From NCBI GenBank assembly GCA_032173965.1, contig CM063283.1:113221108-113285107 (forward strand): DNA of 64,000 bases. Direction: 5' to 3'. Made by a program: the position numbers and the translations under genes. Under the pieces are notes generated by a model. It saw only the letters and a list, made by a program, of their open reading frames with translations. It was not told the origin of the DNA and ran no database searches. This document shows positions 11,803 through 23,105 of this stretch, piece after piece; positions within the stretch are counted from its first letter, which is position 1, and each line of letters opens with the position of its first letter. Source of the DNA: Sitta carolinensis. Its lineage: Eukaryota; Chordata; Aves; Passeriformes; Sittidae.

Positions 11803-12880
11803 GGATCAGGGATGTGTGGCCAGCAGGAGCAGGGGGTCATGGCCCTGGATCAGGGATGGCCAGCAGGAGCAGGGGATCATGGCCATGGATCAGGGATGTG
11901 TGGCCAGCAGGAGCAGGGGTCATGGCCATGGATCAGGATGTGTGGCCAGCAGGAGCAGGGGTCATGGCCCTGGATCAGGGATGGCCAGCAGGAGCAGGGG
12001 GTCATGGCCTGGATCAGGGATGTGTGGCCAGCAGGAGCAGGGAGTCATGGCCCTGGATCAGGGATGTGTGGCCAGCAGGAGCAGGGAGTCATGGCCCTGG
12101 ATCAGGGATGTGTGGCCAGCAGGAGCAGGGGGTGATGGCCATGGATCAGGGATGTGTGGCCAGCAGGAGCAGGGGGTATGGCCATGGATCAGGGATGTGT
12201 GGCCAGCAGGAGCAGGGGGTGATGGCCATGGATCAGGGATGTGTGGCCAGCAGGAGCAGGGGGTGGGGGGGGGGGGGGGGGGGGGGATGGCCATGGATCA
12301 GGGATGTGTGGCCAGCAGGAGCAGGGGTGATGGCCATGGATCAGGGATGTGTGGCCAGCAGGAGCAGGGGGTGATGGCCATGGATCAGGGATGTGTGGCC
12401 AGCAGGAGCAGGGGGTGATGGCCATGGATCAGGGATGTGTGGCCAGCAGGAGCAGGGGGTGATGGCCATGGATCAGGGATGTGTGGCCAGCAGGAGCAGG
12501 GGGTGATGGCCATGATCAGGATGTGTGGCCAGCAGGAGCAGGGGGTCATGGCCATGGATCAGGGATGTGTGGCCAGCAGGAGCAGGGGGTGATGGCCATG
12601 GATCAGGATGTGTGGCCAGCAGGAGCAGGGGGTATGGCCATGGATCAGGGATGTGTGGCCAGCAGGAGCAGGGGGTCATGGCCATGGATCATGGATGTGT
12701 GGCCAGCAGGAGCAGGGGGTCGTGGCCCTGGATCAGGGATGTGTGGCCAGCAGGAGCAGGGGGTCATGGCCCTGGATCAGGGATGTGTGGCCAGCAGGAG
12801 CAGGGGGTGATGGCCATGGATCAGGATGTGTGGCCAGGGCAGGGCGGGCCTGGCAGGGATGGTGGCCAGCAGGAGCAGGG
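11803..12880. repeat. 44-bp minisatellite, about 24 copies
   Basis: The unit is about 44 bp: 'gatcagggatgtgtggccag', then 'caggagcagggggtgatggcc' up to 'catg'. I counted about 24 'ccagcaggagcag' cores between 11819 and 12867. Variants alternate 'gtcatggccctg' and 'gtgatggccatg', and a few units lose several bases. The unit is stop-free in all + frames, so frame-cycling ORFs up to 214 codons arise, and longer ones run into the CR1 3' part. These ORFs are by-products of the repeat and are not called as genes. Confidence 0.95.
12265..12286. repeat. Poly-G run, 22 bases, inside the 44-bp array
   Basis: One unit of the 44-bp array has its 'gggggtgatggcc' segment replaced by an uninterrupted run of 22 G after 'gggt'. 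It is G-quadruplex-prone. Such runs are also frequent sites of length error in sequencing and assembly, so the exact number is uncertain. Confidence 0.85.
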
Positions 12881-13450
12881 TCATGCCCCTGTGCTGGGCA
12901 CTGCTGGGGTCACCCCTGCAGTGCTGTGCCCAGTTCTGGCCCCTCAGCTCAGGAAGGAGCTGGAGATGTTTGAGCACATGCAGAGGAGGGAACGGGGCTG
13001 GAGAGGGGCTGGGACACAAACCCTGAGAGGGACCCCTGGGGGAGCAGAGGAGACCCAGGGGTGCCCTCCCCACTCCCTGCAGCTCCTGAGAGGGGGCACT
13101 GACACAACCAGAGGGCTCAGCCCCAAGGGAAACACAGGGAGAAGTTCTGCACAGAAAGAGAGAGAAAGTGCTGGAATGTTCTGCCTGGGGAGGGGGTGCA
13201 GTGCCCACCCCTGGGTGTGTTTAAACTGGGGGCCAGGGGCTGGGGCTGGGCTGGAGGATCCTGGAGGGCTCTGCCAACCTGGGGATTGTGTGATGTGTGT
13301 GAGAAGGAGCTCACCCAGCAGCACAGTCCTCGCTGTTAACACTCCGAGCTCACGGCTCCCCGCACTCGTTCTCCCTTGCTCTCAGCACACCAAATGTCAT
13401 CAGCCATCAATCAGGGGGGGATTATCCTGCACTGGTGCAGTGCCCAGCAG

Positions 13451-13497
13451 TTCCCCTGCCCTGCCTGATGGTGTGTGTGTGTGTGTGTGTCCCACAG
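13451..13497 (+). promoter_or_regulatory. ERG: Unusual splice acceptor of the ERG PNT exon with a (GT)10 run
   Basis: The 27 bases before the exon are (GT)10 at 13471-13490 followed by 'cccacag'. A short pyrimidine-rich stretch ('ttcccctgccctgcctg') lies further upstream at 13451-13467. No AG occurs between 13451 and 13495, so the AG exclusion zone is at least 45 bases. UG repeats in this position are known binding sites for TDP-43 and CELF proteins in other genes (CFTR exon 9). An effect here is inferred. Confidence 0.8.
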
Positions 13498-13701
13498 ACC
13501 CCACGCTGTGGAGCACTGACCACGTGCGCCAGTGGCTGGAGTGGGCGGTCAAGGAGTACGGGCTGCCGGACGTGGACATCCTGCTCTTCCAGAACATCGA
13601 CGGCAAGGAGCTCTGCAAGATGACCAAGGATGACTTCCAGAGGCTCACCCCCAGCTACAACGCAGACATCCTCCTGTCACACCTACACTACCTCAGAGAG
13701 A
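13498..13701 (+). CDS. ERG: ERG exon encoding the pointed (PNT/SAM) domain (204 bp)
   Basis: With the one base carried over, the exon starts [20 protein letters not shown]. It continues through [20 protein letters not shown] and the segment around [15 protein letters not shown], and ends in [10 protein letters not shown]. This is the ETS-family PNT domain, a five-helix SAM-type protein-interaction module. The ERG-specific [14 protein letters not shown] separates it from FLI1. Donor: gtaagc at 13702. Both ends are phase 1, so skipping would remove 68 residues without a frameshift. Codon third positions are strongly GC-rich, unlike the next three small exons. The reading frame is open upstream into intron repeats, but the AG at 13496-13497 and the homology define the exon start. 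Confidence 0.98.
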
Positions 13702-14597
13702 GTAAGCCGCTCCTCCTGCAGCCGTGCCTGGATTTATTGCTGTGAATAATTGGGTTTTCAGGTGTCTTGTTGAAAGCGTTGCTGTTCCTAAGACAATAAC
13801 GGGGAGCCCAGCCCAAATCCTGTTGAGTTTGATGGAAAGATTCCCATTAATTTCACTCGTGTTTATCAGAGAGAAGAATTAGGGTCTCTTTCTGTGTATC
13901 CATCTCAGAGGAGAATCGAGTTGAAGCTCAGCGTATTCGGCAGGAGAAAAAATCACACGGGGTTCAGTGCTAATGTTTTTTCTGGTCACATACTCATTTC
14001 TTTCCATTTTAACTAAACAAGAGTGCAAACATTGATTCATAAAGTGAATTCCAGGCATGATTCTAAGGACTGGCAGCAGTTTGCTGTACTCAGGGTAGGA
14101 TCGGGAAGTTTCAACTGAATTGAATAAAAAAAAAAATTTCTATAAATTCATGGGAAAAAAGGATCAGTCCCTGAAGTCCAAATGCAAATTAATTGTAGTG
14201 CATGGCTAGAATTTCAATGGGGAAAAAAGGGACTAGGGATTACCTGGATTGAGGGCTTTCACCTCAGCTTGAGGAAAATTTGCCTCAGTTTAAAGAAGTT
14301 AAGATGAACATGGTTTTTAGAGAAAAAACCACCAAGCATTGCAACACCAGTGCGGTGCAGTCTCCTCCACACGCACACTGTCAATAACCAGCCAGAAATT
14401 TGGTGCATTCATAACACTAAATTAAGATCTTGGATAAATGAATGCCGTAATTTACCCTGTAGCCCACACACCTCCCTCCAAACTGCAGGCTGTTGATAGA
14501 TCCGCATTCAGGCAATCCTGGCAGGGGAAAATATGGTTTAAAGAGATAATTCGCGATTTTTTTTACATTTTGGTGTTGCTTTTTTTTTGTTTTGTAG
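13702..14597 (+). other. ERG: ERG intron between the PNT exon and the 81-bp exon
   Basis: An 896-bp intron. It starts gtaagc and ends in a long T-rich tract with 'tttgttttgtag', a strong acceptor that contrasts with the one before the PNT exon. I see no repeat or gene in it. Confidence 0.95.
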
Positions 14598-14678
14598 CTC
14601 CTCTTCCACATTTGACTTCAGATGATGTTGATAAGGCCTTACAAAACTCTCCACGGTTAATGCATGCTAGAAACACAG
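14598..14678 (+). CDS. ERG: ERG 81-bp exon (central region)
   Basis: It encodes TPLPHLTSDDVDKALQNSPR then LMHARNT, with the T codon split over the upstream junction and one base carried into the next exon (phase 1 on both sides). This is the ERG linker between the PNT domain and the central activation region. The length of 81 bp equals the known ERG cassette of that size, and inclusion or skipping keeps the frame. Acceptor 'gttttgtag', donor gtaatg. The codons are AT-richer than in the PNT and ETS exons. FLI1 has no equivalent sequence here, which supports ERG. Confidence 0.97.
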
Positions 14679-16579
14679 GTAATGCTGGCACTGCTCCCAC
14701 TGCTGTAGGTCATCTTCTAAAAGCACACGATTCCTTCCCATGGGCTGCTTGCTAAAAAAAATGGAAGTGGTAAATCAGGTAAAGCAGGGAATCCCCTCCC
14801 TGCTGTCTGTGTGTTTTCTGCACAGACACACAGAGAAAAGGTGAGATCACACAGGGCAAAAATGGTGCAAAAATTTCTTTGTCCTGCAAGAGAATGGGGT
14901 CCCTGACACAGCATTAATCTGCAGGTTTGGGGCCTTTTGTCTTATTTTTGGTCCTTCTGTCCATTCTGCTGTCAGATCTACTCCATGGATCCCTAGAAGC
15001 TTCTTGGAGCCCAAAAGTGCTTTGGGTTCTGGGGAAATCGGGGATGTCTCCCCTCCCATGAACTATATGGAGTTGCTCTTTTAAATAAAATTGTCTTTAG
15101 GCAGTTAGCTCGTCTCATTTTCTAGCTGCTGTGGAATTTGAGCTGGGAATTCCACAAAGTTTGATGTTGCAATCTCCACTAAGCCTGATCTGAATTTCAA
15201 ATGATTTTTGTTGATAGTCACCCTTCTGTTAATTTGCCCAGGAAAGTGTTGAGTGTAGGCAGGAGAATGACACATGCCTCATCTGTCTTTCAGGATTCAG
15301 CTTAAAATATTTATGAAAATAATTCAGAATCTATTTTAACTTGCTCTAACAGTTGTGCAACAGAGGATGGCATGGAACTGTACAAATAATGTGGTTTATA
15401 TCCCTACAAAAGACGTTTGGAATATTGCATGATCATGCCTGAGGGTGTTAGTTACCTACAGTGACCAGAAATAACAATTCTTTATGAGAAAGGAAAAAGA
15501 TAATACAAAGGATAATGCAAAAGCAAAAGAAAACAAAACTTGGATTGCAATGCTTCTTTCATATTTTATTTTGTTTTTCACTCTGAGTGAGTGTCATAAC
15601 AAAATTCACTGGATTAGAAGCTCTTTCCCTGGGATCAGGGGTTTGCCACTGGTCAGAGTGGCAAACAAAGTCCTGCTGTGGGCTCTAGGCCTGCTGCAAA
15701 CCCCACCAAAGGCAACAAAAAAATTTTTCCATTTACTTTGATGTGGTTTGGAATAAGATTTAAGTCGTTTTTAAAAATAGATGGACTTGATGGTCTTTTC
15801 CATCTCTGGCTTTAAAGATTCTAATTTGCCAAGCAGCTTCCACTTACAGATATCCAAGTGTTGTTCAGCAGTTCTGTGTGTTATCTTTTTCTCTATGTGT
15901 GCACTGACAATGATATTCTGAAATTCTTTTCACCAAAATGAGATGAACTGTCATTGGGGAGTGTGAATAATGTCGTGCTGATCATCAGCATATGGAAAAT
16001 TAGTTGTTCAATTTTCAGTGGGCCATAAAAGAGTTAGAAGAAGGTTCCTGAAATCAGCAGTTAATTGACCTTTTTGATGTTCCTGGCGAGGGTCATTAGA
16101 AATGTAGTCAGAGCAATTTCAATGCCTGAGAAAAGGGAGATTCCATTTTCTACAGCAAGCTCAATATTTCTCATTTTTTTCCACTCTGAGGAAGATTAGT
16201 GAGATATCTGAGGGTCTGACCCAAAAGCCTCCATTGAAAAAATGAACCTTTCTGGGAATGCACTAATGAAGGCAAAGGTTTTATTTCAGAGGATACAAAG
16301 CCACCTTCCCAGGTGGAGGTGGTTGTGGTAGAGGGGATTTCCTGAGCTTGACTGTCTCCTTCTTAAAACAGATTTTTCATGGAATTTTATCCAGTAATTT
16401 GAGCGGATTTACGTAGATGTAAAGATTATTGGAATGAACTTTTATATATAACAATCCAAAGACAGAAATTAGTTATTCAGAGACTTCACTCATTTACTCT
16501 ACAGGAGGGAAAAATATTGGTGGCTTTAGGAACTGTGGAAATGAATCTTTAGGTGTTGTGTCCTCTTCTTTCCCTTCAG
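14679..16579 (+). other. ERG: ERG intron between the 81-bp and 72-bp exons
   Basis: 1.9 kb of largely unique, AT-rich sequence with canonical ends (gtaatg ... ttcccttcag). I see no supported gene or well-defined repeat. Confidence 0.93.
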
Positions 16580-16651
16580 GAGGTGCCACTTTTATTTTTC
16601 CAAACACATCAGTTTATCCAGAAGCAACACAAAGAATTGCAGCCAGGCCAG
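16580..16651 (+). CDS. ERG: ERG 72-bp exon (alternatively spliced in other vertebrates)
   Basis: It encodes GGATFIFPNTSVYPEATQRI then AARP, 24 residues, with phase 1 at both ends. In mammals a 72-bp ERG cassette of this sequence is alternatively included and changes the central transactivation region. That is family knowledge; use in this bird is inferred. Acceptor 'tttcccttcag', donor gtatga. The human counterpart differs at only a few positions (A to T after GGA, and T to A near the end). Confidence 0.97.
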
Positions 16652-17884
16652 GTATGAACCATGACCACTTTTTGTGTGCTGTGATCTTCCTCATTTCATC
16701 TCTTGAATTATCTCATCCTTTTTCTCCTTCAACTCCCTTTTCATAAATGAGGCTCTGTTTTGAACACACACATTATTTATTTATTCATATAATCGTGTAG
16801 AGTGAAATAGTTAAATAGAGCAGTTTAATAAGTCCATTTCTTCCATGAATCTGTCTTTGAAGCAATTTTATCAACTTTGTAAAGCACCAGGGCATCAGAA
16901 ACCTGAGCTCTTCTCACTGGTTCTGTCGCACTGTCCTAGCACAGTCACTTGTCAATGCCCTTCAGCTCTCTGTTTGCAAAATGAGGCTAAAATTCCCTTT
17001 TATTTGAAGTCTGTTGTGGAAATTTACTCTAAAAATGCAGGATGTGTGCTACTCCTGCTATCTACATTTTATTTATGTTTGAGGCAAGCAGAACCCACAG
17101 CAATCTGATTGTGAGTTTAAGAGTCTTTAGTAAAATCAAGACATAAGAAAGTTCTTAAAGCTCAAAATGTTGAGACCTGTGAAAGTTTTGTGGATGTGCT
17201 GATTGGTGAAAGGCTAATGGGAATAATTAAAGAAGGTGAGGACATGGCTATGAAGCCAAAGATTTTCTTTCTATCACCCTTCACCACAAAAAATGCTGGA
17301 AAAATGCCTGATTTGGACATTTGCTTTTCCAATAATGAGCACAGAGCACTAAGGGACATCAAGAGGAGTTGCAGCAAATACTGAATTTAAAGGAAATCCA
17401 TTCCTGAGCCAGAGGCAAAAATCCAAGTGCTCTGAAGGGACATGCACTGGAATTGGCTGAGCTCTGGTGAAAAGATACATTGGAACATCAAGAAGAGGGA
17501 CAAATAACTGAACAGCAATTATTTTATTTGTGCTTTAGGGTTGAGTCTAGGAGGGTACATACAGACACTATTTTATGTAGCCTTGTATACATTTATATAT
17601 GCATCTCTGTAGATTTGGTAATTGATAATCAGGAAAGAGAGAAAAGGAAACAACTAGCAGGCCATTATATCATCAAATTGAGCTTTTTTGGATCCTTGGA
17701 AATCAAACTCTGCTAGATTAGTTTGTTTATATTTATGGCTAAAAAGAGAAATGCTGATCCAATGCATACATATGGCTTTCATAAGGCATTCACCAAAACA
17801 CCCCACAACTATTTATAATAGAATTTAAATCAGTGTATCATAAAAAACAAATTAAGAACTGGCTAATTAGCCTGTCACCAGTAA

Positions 17885-18262
17885 TGGACATCTTAAGTCA
17901 AGTTGGGATTGTTCAGCCTGGGGAAGAGAAGCTTTGGGGTGATAGGATTGTGGCCTGAGGGAGCTCCTGGAAATCTGGAGAGAGACAATTCCCAAGGGCT
18001 GGAGGGACAGCACCCAGGGAATGGCTTCAAATTGCCCAGGGCTGGGTGGGATATTGGGCAGGAATTGTTCCCTGGGAGGGGCTGGAATTGCCAGAGCAGC
18101 TGTGGCTGCCCCTGGATCCCTGGCAGTGCCCCAGGCCAGGCTGGACACTGGGGCTGGAGCAGCCTGGGACACTGGGAGGGGTCCCTGCCTATTACAAGGG
18201 GGGAATTGAATGATCTTTAATGTCCCTTCCGACCCAACCATTCCATGATTCTATGATTTTAA
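17885..18262 (+). mobile_element. CR1 LINE 3' fragment
   Basis: CR1 blocks are in order: 'gggattgttcagcctgggga', 'ggagagagacaattcccaag', 'tggctgcccctggatccctg' and 'aggctggacactggggctgg'. A well-preserved terminus follows: 'aaccattccatgattctatg'. It lies in the sense direction of ERG. Confidence 0.9.
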
Positions 18263-20285
18263 AACCCAGAGATTCCTATCCAGGATTCCTGTCAGGTACC
18301 CAGGAAGTTCATTAGGGAGAAACAACTTGGCAGTGTATTAACAACTGAAAATACAAGCTGATAAATGCAGCAGAAGGCACAAGTTATTTGCATATCTTAC
18401 TGATTCCAAATTAGCCCCCTTCACTCATGAAGGAACAACTTAACACAGTCATCTTTATTTATGGCACAGTGACAGCCACTGCTGTGCTCGTGGGCCAAAG
18501 TGAAAAATGTGAACAAATGAAGAACCAGGGTGGAGAATCCCATGGGAAATGGGGCTGTGTCATTAAACCCCAGCAGTGTGGCCTTGCATGGAAAGCTGTG
18601 TCAATCATCCCTTATCAAAAAGGCTCTTTGCAGAGTTTGGAGGTGCTTAGAAACGCCTGGGAAAGCCATGGGAGTATGGAAAAATCTTTGGAGCATGTTA
18701 AGAGATGCAGAGGTTTGAAATTGTTCAAATCACGGTCTGGGGTTGAGGAAATGTGACATAATTATCAAAATAAAGAGTGTCACAGAGCACCTGCTTAGTG
18801 TCAGCATAAGAAGAAGGGATATTCCACATAAATTAAACATTTTCATGTAGCATTAAAGCAGGCTGGGGCACCCAGGAGCTCTCAGGGACACTGGGGAATG
18901 TCAACACAAACAGGGATGAGAAGACAAAGCAGAACTACAGAAGCAATCACTAAACATAAATCCAGAGGCCCCAAACTCTCAGTAATTCCCAGCAGAAGTG
19001 AATGTGTAACAAAAGACCAGAGGGACCTGGTGGCCTGCAGGAAAAGCCATGCCAATGGAGAGGATTTCAGGCAAAGGCTGGATTGAGTCTATTTTCCACT
19101 GGACTTGAATGAAAATTGGGATTTTTTGTTCCCTGACAAGGTCTATGATTTCCATATTTGTTGCATTCTACTTGTGATGGAAAAATAAAATGTTAATTTT
19201 CTCTAGAGGGCAAGGTCCTAAACCACATGTCAGGCATGGTGAGTTCCTTCATTTTAGCATTTTTATCTAACTCAAGTTTAAAATTACACTTAGGAAACAA
19301 AATTCTTTTTGCCAGCATCTTTCTGCGTTCACACAATTACTTGTGGAATTGCAGTTTAATTTTAGGGTGTCTCTGTTCTTCTGTGTAGAACTAAACATTT
19401 TCTACAAAGACCTGTAGTGATTTTGGAAGTATTGTTTTACTTTTATCTTTTACAATTGAAAGTTGATGGACATCTTCAAAGTCAAAATTTTTATTGAGAG
19501 ATGAAGGGGTATTCTGCAGAAATTCAGTTTTCTTTCAGGAAACTGTTTTGTTGGCTTATTCTGTGCCTTTCCTTTGAGTTAAATGTCACATTTCAACCAG
19601 ACCGCAAAGAAGCTTTCCCATAACAATGCACTGTTCATGTGAGAGCAAAAGTACACCCTGGAGACAGCCACTTGATGACATGAAAAAGGTCAAAAATGAG
19701 GAGCAGGGGGAATAAATAATGTTCAGTGGGAATCAGCCAAATCCTGGGGTGCAATTCTGGAGAGAGTAATTAAGCACAGCCATTGTCAAGGCACTACAAT
19801 AGAAAATGGGAAATGAGCAGGGCTTGCAGTGCAAGGCAGGATTTCTGCAGTCACCTTTACAGCAGAACAGGAGGTTTCAGGGGCAGTAACACAATGAGGG
19901 ACACCTGGCTGGGGTTTGTCTCCCCAAACAGGAGCATTCCCATCAGGGATCTTCCTGAGATAAGGACATGTTGTGCTGATATCTCATGGACAAGAACAGA
20001 TCCACTTATCTGGAGTAACATGTTTCTCAAGGCACGATGCTGAACCAAGCATGGAGCTGGAACTTTGCTCTATTTCAAGAAGAGCTGATAATGTGATTTT
20101 TCTTTTCATGGAGAGGGCGTAGTCTAAATATCATCTTGTGATGCGAGGAGTTAAAAGGCAAAACATTTTTCTCACAGTACTGGATTTGTACCAAGCATGT
20201 TTCAAGTGCCACCAAGTACAAGCACACACAGCATCTGCCAGTCCTCTCAGGGCACAGGTGTCTGATGGTTTGGAGATCCAAAAAT

Positions 20286-21165
20286 AGGGGAAAGAGAGGA
20301 GAGGAGGACAGGAGAGTTTTGGAGAGGAGAGTTTTGGAGAGGAGAGTTTTTTGGAGAGTTTTGGAGAGGAGAGTTTTGGAGAGGAGAGTTGGAGAGTTTT
20401 GGAGAGGAGAGTTTTGGAGAGGAGAGGAGAGGAGAGGAGAGTTGGAGAGGAGAGTTTTGGAGAGGAGAGTTTTGGAGAGGAGAGGAGAGTTTTGGAGAGG
20501 AGAGGGGAGAGGAGAGTTTTGGAGAGGGAGTTTTGGAGAGGAGAGTTTTGGAGAGGAGAGTTTTGGAGAGGAGAGTTTTGGAGAGGAGAGGAGAGTTTTG
20601 GAGAGGAGAGTTTTGGAGAGGAGAGGAGAGTTTTGGAGAGGAGAGTTTTGGAGAGGAGAGGAGAGTTTTGGAGAGGAGAGGAGAGTTTTGGAGAGGAGAG
20701 GAGAGGAGAGTTTTGGAGAGGAGAGGAGAGGAGAGTTTTGGAGAGGAGAGTTTTGGAGAGGAGAGGAGAGTTTTGGAGAGTTTTGGAGAGTTTTGGAGAG
20801 TTTTGGAGAGGAGAGGAGAGGAGAGGAGAGGAGAGGAGAGGAGAGGAGAGGAGAGGAGAGGAGAGGAGAGGAGAGGAGAGGAGAGGAGAGGAGAGGAGAG
20901 GAGAGGAGAGGAGAGGAGAGGAGAGGAGAGGAGAGGAGAGGAGAGGAGAGGAGAGGAGAGGAGAGGAGAGGAGAGGAGAGGAGAGGAGAGTTTTGGAAGA
21001 AAGAAAAGAGGAGAAGGGAAAAGGAAGAAAGGAGAAAGAAAAGGGGAGAAGTGAGAAGGAAGAAAGGAGAAAGAAAAGAGGAGAAGGAAGAAATGAAAAG
21101 GGAAAAGAGAGGAGAAGGGAGGAAGGAGAAAGAGAAGGGAGAAAGGAAGAAAGGAGAAGAGATTG
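20286..21165. repeat. GAGAG pentamer array with a GAGTTTTGGA variant, followed by imperfect polypurine
   Basis: 20286-20805 alternates GAGAG pentamers with the 10-bp variant gagttttgga, keeping spacing at multiples of five almost throughout. 20806-20990 is an uninterrupted GAGAG run of about 37 copies. 20991-21165 is an imperfect GA-rich polypurine strand. Both strands are stop-free for long distances (434 and 399 codons), which is a property of the repeat. Located in an ERG intron. Confidence 0.95.
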
Positions 21166-22710
21166 CAGGTGGGATGACTTCTTTCTGGGCAGGGAGTGGA
21201 AAAACTGGAGGGAAAAATAGGTTCCTTATGTCACCAGGATCTGCCTGGCAAAGGAATCTGGAGAGGAGGCGGAGGACCTGCCATGGAGGAGAGAACTGGC
21301 CAGGCAAGGCAGCACTGCACAGGATACCTGCAACCCCCCCACAGCTGAGCCCCCTCTGTACAGACAGAACAGAACCCACTGGACTTAGGACCAGAGTAAT
21401 TCTGATTTTTTTTTTTTTTTTTTTTTGCCAGATGATAAAGTCTCTAACTAAACAGCAGTGTTGATCTCAGCCTGGGCAGGATGCCTGCAGGTCACAGTGA
21501 TTCATATTCTACTCAGAGATGAGAACCTGTAAAATTCACATTATTTTCTCTGAAGCTGTGTAATAGTTCTCAAGAAATCAGGGGTGCAAGGTTATTCATT
21601 ATGAAAACGGAGTAGAAAAATCAGTTGCAAATCTCAGCAAAAGAAATGGTTTTGAAGTGTAGGATTCTGGGAGGTGGCACTGCCAAACAGACTAAATAAA
21701 TTAAAGGCAATTTGGTTGTGCATTTTACATGACACTTTATTTCCATGCAGTGATGCTTCTCCCAGTGCTTGCAAGTGGGCAGAAACATCTGCCTTGCACA
21801 GAGCCAGTCTGGGGCTGTTTCTTTGCTTTCTAACTGGTTTCATTTCCAAACATGAATTCTGAAATAAAGCACAAGTAGTGTTGAGAGTTGAGACATCTGC
21901 ACCAACTTGGTTCCACCAGGTGGGCACTGCTGCCTTCCTGAGACCCTGGAAGTTACACCAGTCTCTGATTTTGGCAGTAATTTTAGCTAATGTGTTAAAG
22001 TCAGCTGTGGAAAAGCATAGGAAACTGCCAAAGATTTCTAAGGGTAAACCAAACATTGGAATTTACTACATTTGCTTTATGAAGAAAAGCTTTTATGGTT
22101 TAGTTTTTTTTTTTTTTTTTTTTTTAACATGCTAAAACACGGAAATAAAATAGAAGTAATGAGTAAATGAAAGAAAGGGAAATGAAAACTTAGATGTGTA
22201 AATTTAAGGAGCTTGTCCCAAGAAGCAGAAAGGAATAAATCAACTAAAGCCTGTGTTCTTAAAAGGAAATACTGGTAGATGCTGAATTTGGGAGGGTTTA
22301 TGCATAAAATGACTCTTGGGGGACTTTTCCTGGAAGATTCTAGCACAGATTATTCATGATGTCGGTGTGTGCCATTCCTTGGTGTCCTGGGCTGAGGAAA
22401 GGGACTGAAGGGAGTTTCCTGAACCTTGGGAAGTGATGAACTCTCTATTGTCTCCAAAGATTCTTTGCACCACTTATTTCAGTGCAGCCCACACTTCTGA
22501 CAACAACAGGCAGCTCTGCAGAGCAGTGCAGAGCTCAGCTGTTGGTTTTACTGCTGGTTTTAGAGACAATAAAGATGATAAAGGTTTTAACAAAGAATTC
22601 CCTGCCTGTTTCAGCAATTTTCCAAATCCTGAGTCCCTTTAAACATGCCCTTTCTGGACATAACCACTCCAGGCCATATCTGCATGAGTAAGTGTCCTTT
22701 TCCTTCACAG

Positions 22711-22779
22711 ATTTGCCTTATGAGCAAGCCAGGAGATCAGCATGGACGAGTCACAGCCACCCCAGCCCTCAGTCAAAAG
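22711..22779 (+). CDS. ERG: ERG 69-bp exon
   Basis: It encodes DLPYEQARRSAWTSHSHPSP then QSK, phase 1 at both ends. Known ERG reads DLPYEPPRRSAWTGHGHPTPQSK, so the bird exon differs at P to Q and P to A after the E, G to S twice and T to S. This central region is the least constrained part of the protein. Acceptor 'ttccttcacag', donor gtaaaa. Confidence 0.96.
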
Positions 22780-23105
22780 GTAAAAGCACCTGCACAGCTG
22801 GGAAAACAGGGATTGGACTCCAGAGGGAATTACAGGAGGGGTTTTATCTGTGTATTTTTGGAAAGCCAGTTGTATAGGCAGTTCTGGGAGGTGTCACTGG
22901 GCAGCCACATCCTTCCTTAAACTGAAACTTCAGCAAGTCCATCACCAAAGGGCCTTAACAAGCTTTTTGTGAGTTTTAAATGCTGTTGTGTCCATCCTGG
23001 AGCAGAGGGCAGCAGGAGTTCCAGGCCTGGGACCTCTCATGGTTTGGTGAGCAACTTCCTAACTGGAAAAATAACTACATGTTTTTGTTGTTTTTCCATT
23101 TTCAG
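22780..23105 (+). other. ERG: Short ERG intron (326 bp)
   Basis: The shortest intron in the window, starting gtaaaa and ending 'ttccattttcag'. No repeat or gene is seen in it. Confidence 0.95.

Larger units (their letters stand above)
11770..13300 (+). mobile_element. CR1 LINE fragment carrying an internal 44-bp tandem expansion
   Basis: The left part ('aaggccaatggcatcttagc' then 'ctggatcagggatgtgtggc') and the right part from about 12864 ('tggccagcaggagcagggtc' then 'atgcccctgtgctgggcac' and 'agttctggcccctcagctc') read as consecutive CR1 body sequence. The minisatellite of 11803-12880 lies between them. Unexpanded CR1 copies covering the same segment are at 38630-38870 and 43566-44085 in this window. 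The downstream part shows the CR1 'gaagttctgcacagaaagag' and 'ctggaggatcctggagggct' regions and then decays. Confidence 0.75.
9428..13497 (+). other. ERG: ERG intron before the PNT exon
   Basis: About 4.07 kb between donor gttaga and the acceptor at 13496-13497. From 9430 to about 11770 it is mostly unique AT-rich sequence without a supported gene. A short inverted CR1-like scrap lies near 11126-11155. The 3' part is occupied by a CR1 copy with its internal minisatellite, and the last 27 bases before the exon are a (GT)10 run plus 'cccacag'. Confidence 0.9.
16652..22710 (+). other. ERG: ERG intron between the 72-bp and 69-bp exons
   Basis: About 6.06 kb. It contains a CR1 fragment (17885-18262), the GAGAG pentamer/polypurine array (20286-21165), and a 22-base poly-T run at 22104-22125. 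The remaining sequence (16652-17880, 18265-20280, 21170-22700) looks unique, with no supported gene. Confidence 0.9.

Noticed and set aside
11803..12880. CRISPR-like regular array
   Set aside because: Direct tandem repeats without unique spacers in an animal genome; a minisatellite.
12525..13745. 406-codon + ORF ending in the ERG PNT sequence
   Set aside because: It joins minisatellite, CR1 and intron sequence to the exon in one frame. The splice acceptor at 13496-13497 shows that only the last part is coding.
20075..21464. 434- and 399-codon ORFs on both strands
   Set aside because: Low-complexity pentamer array; stop-free by composition.
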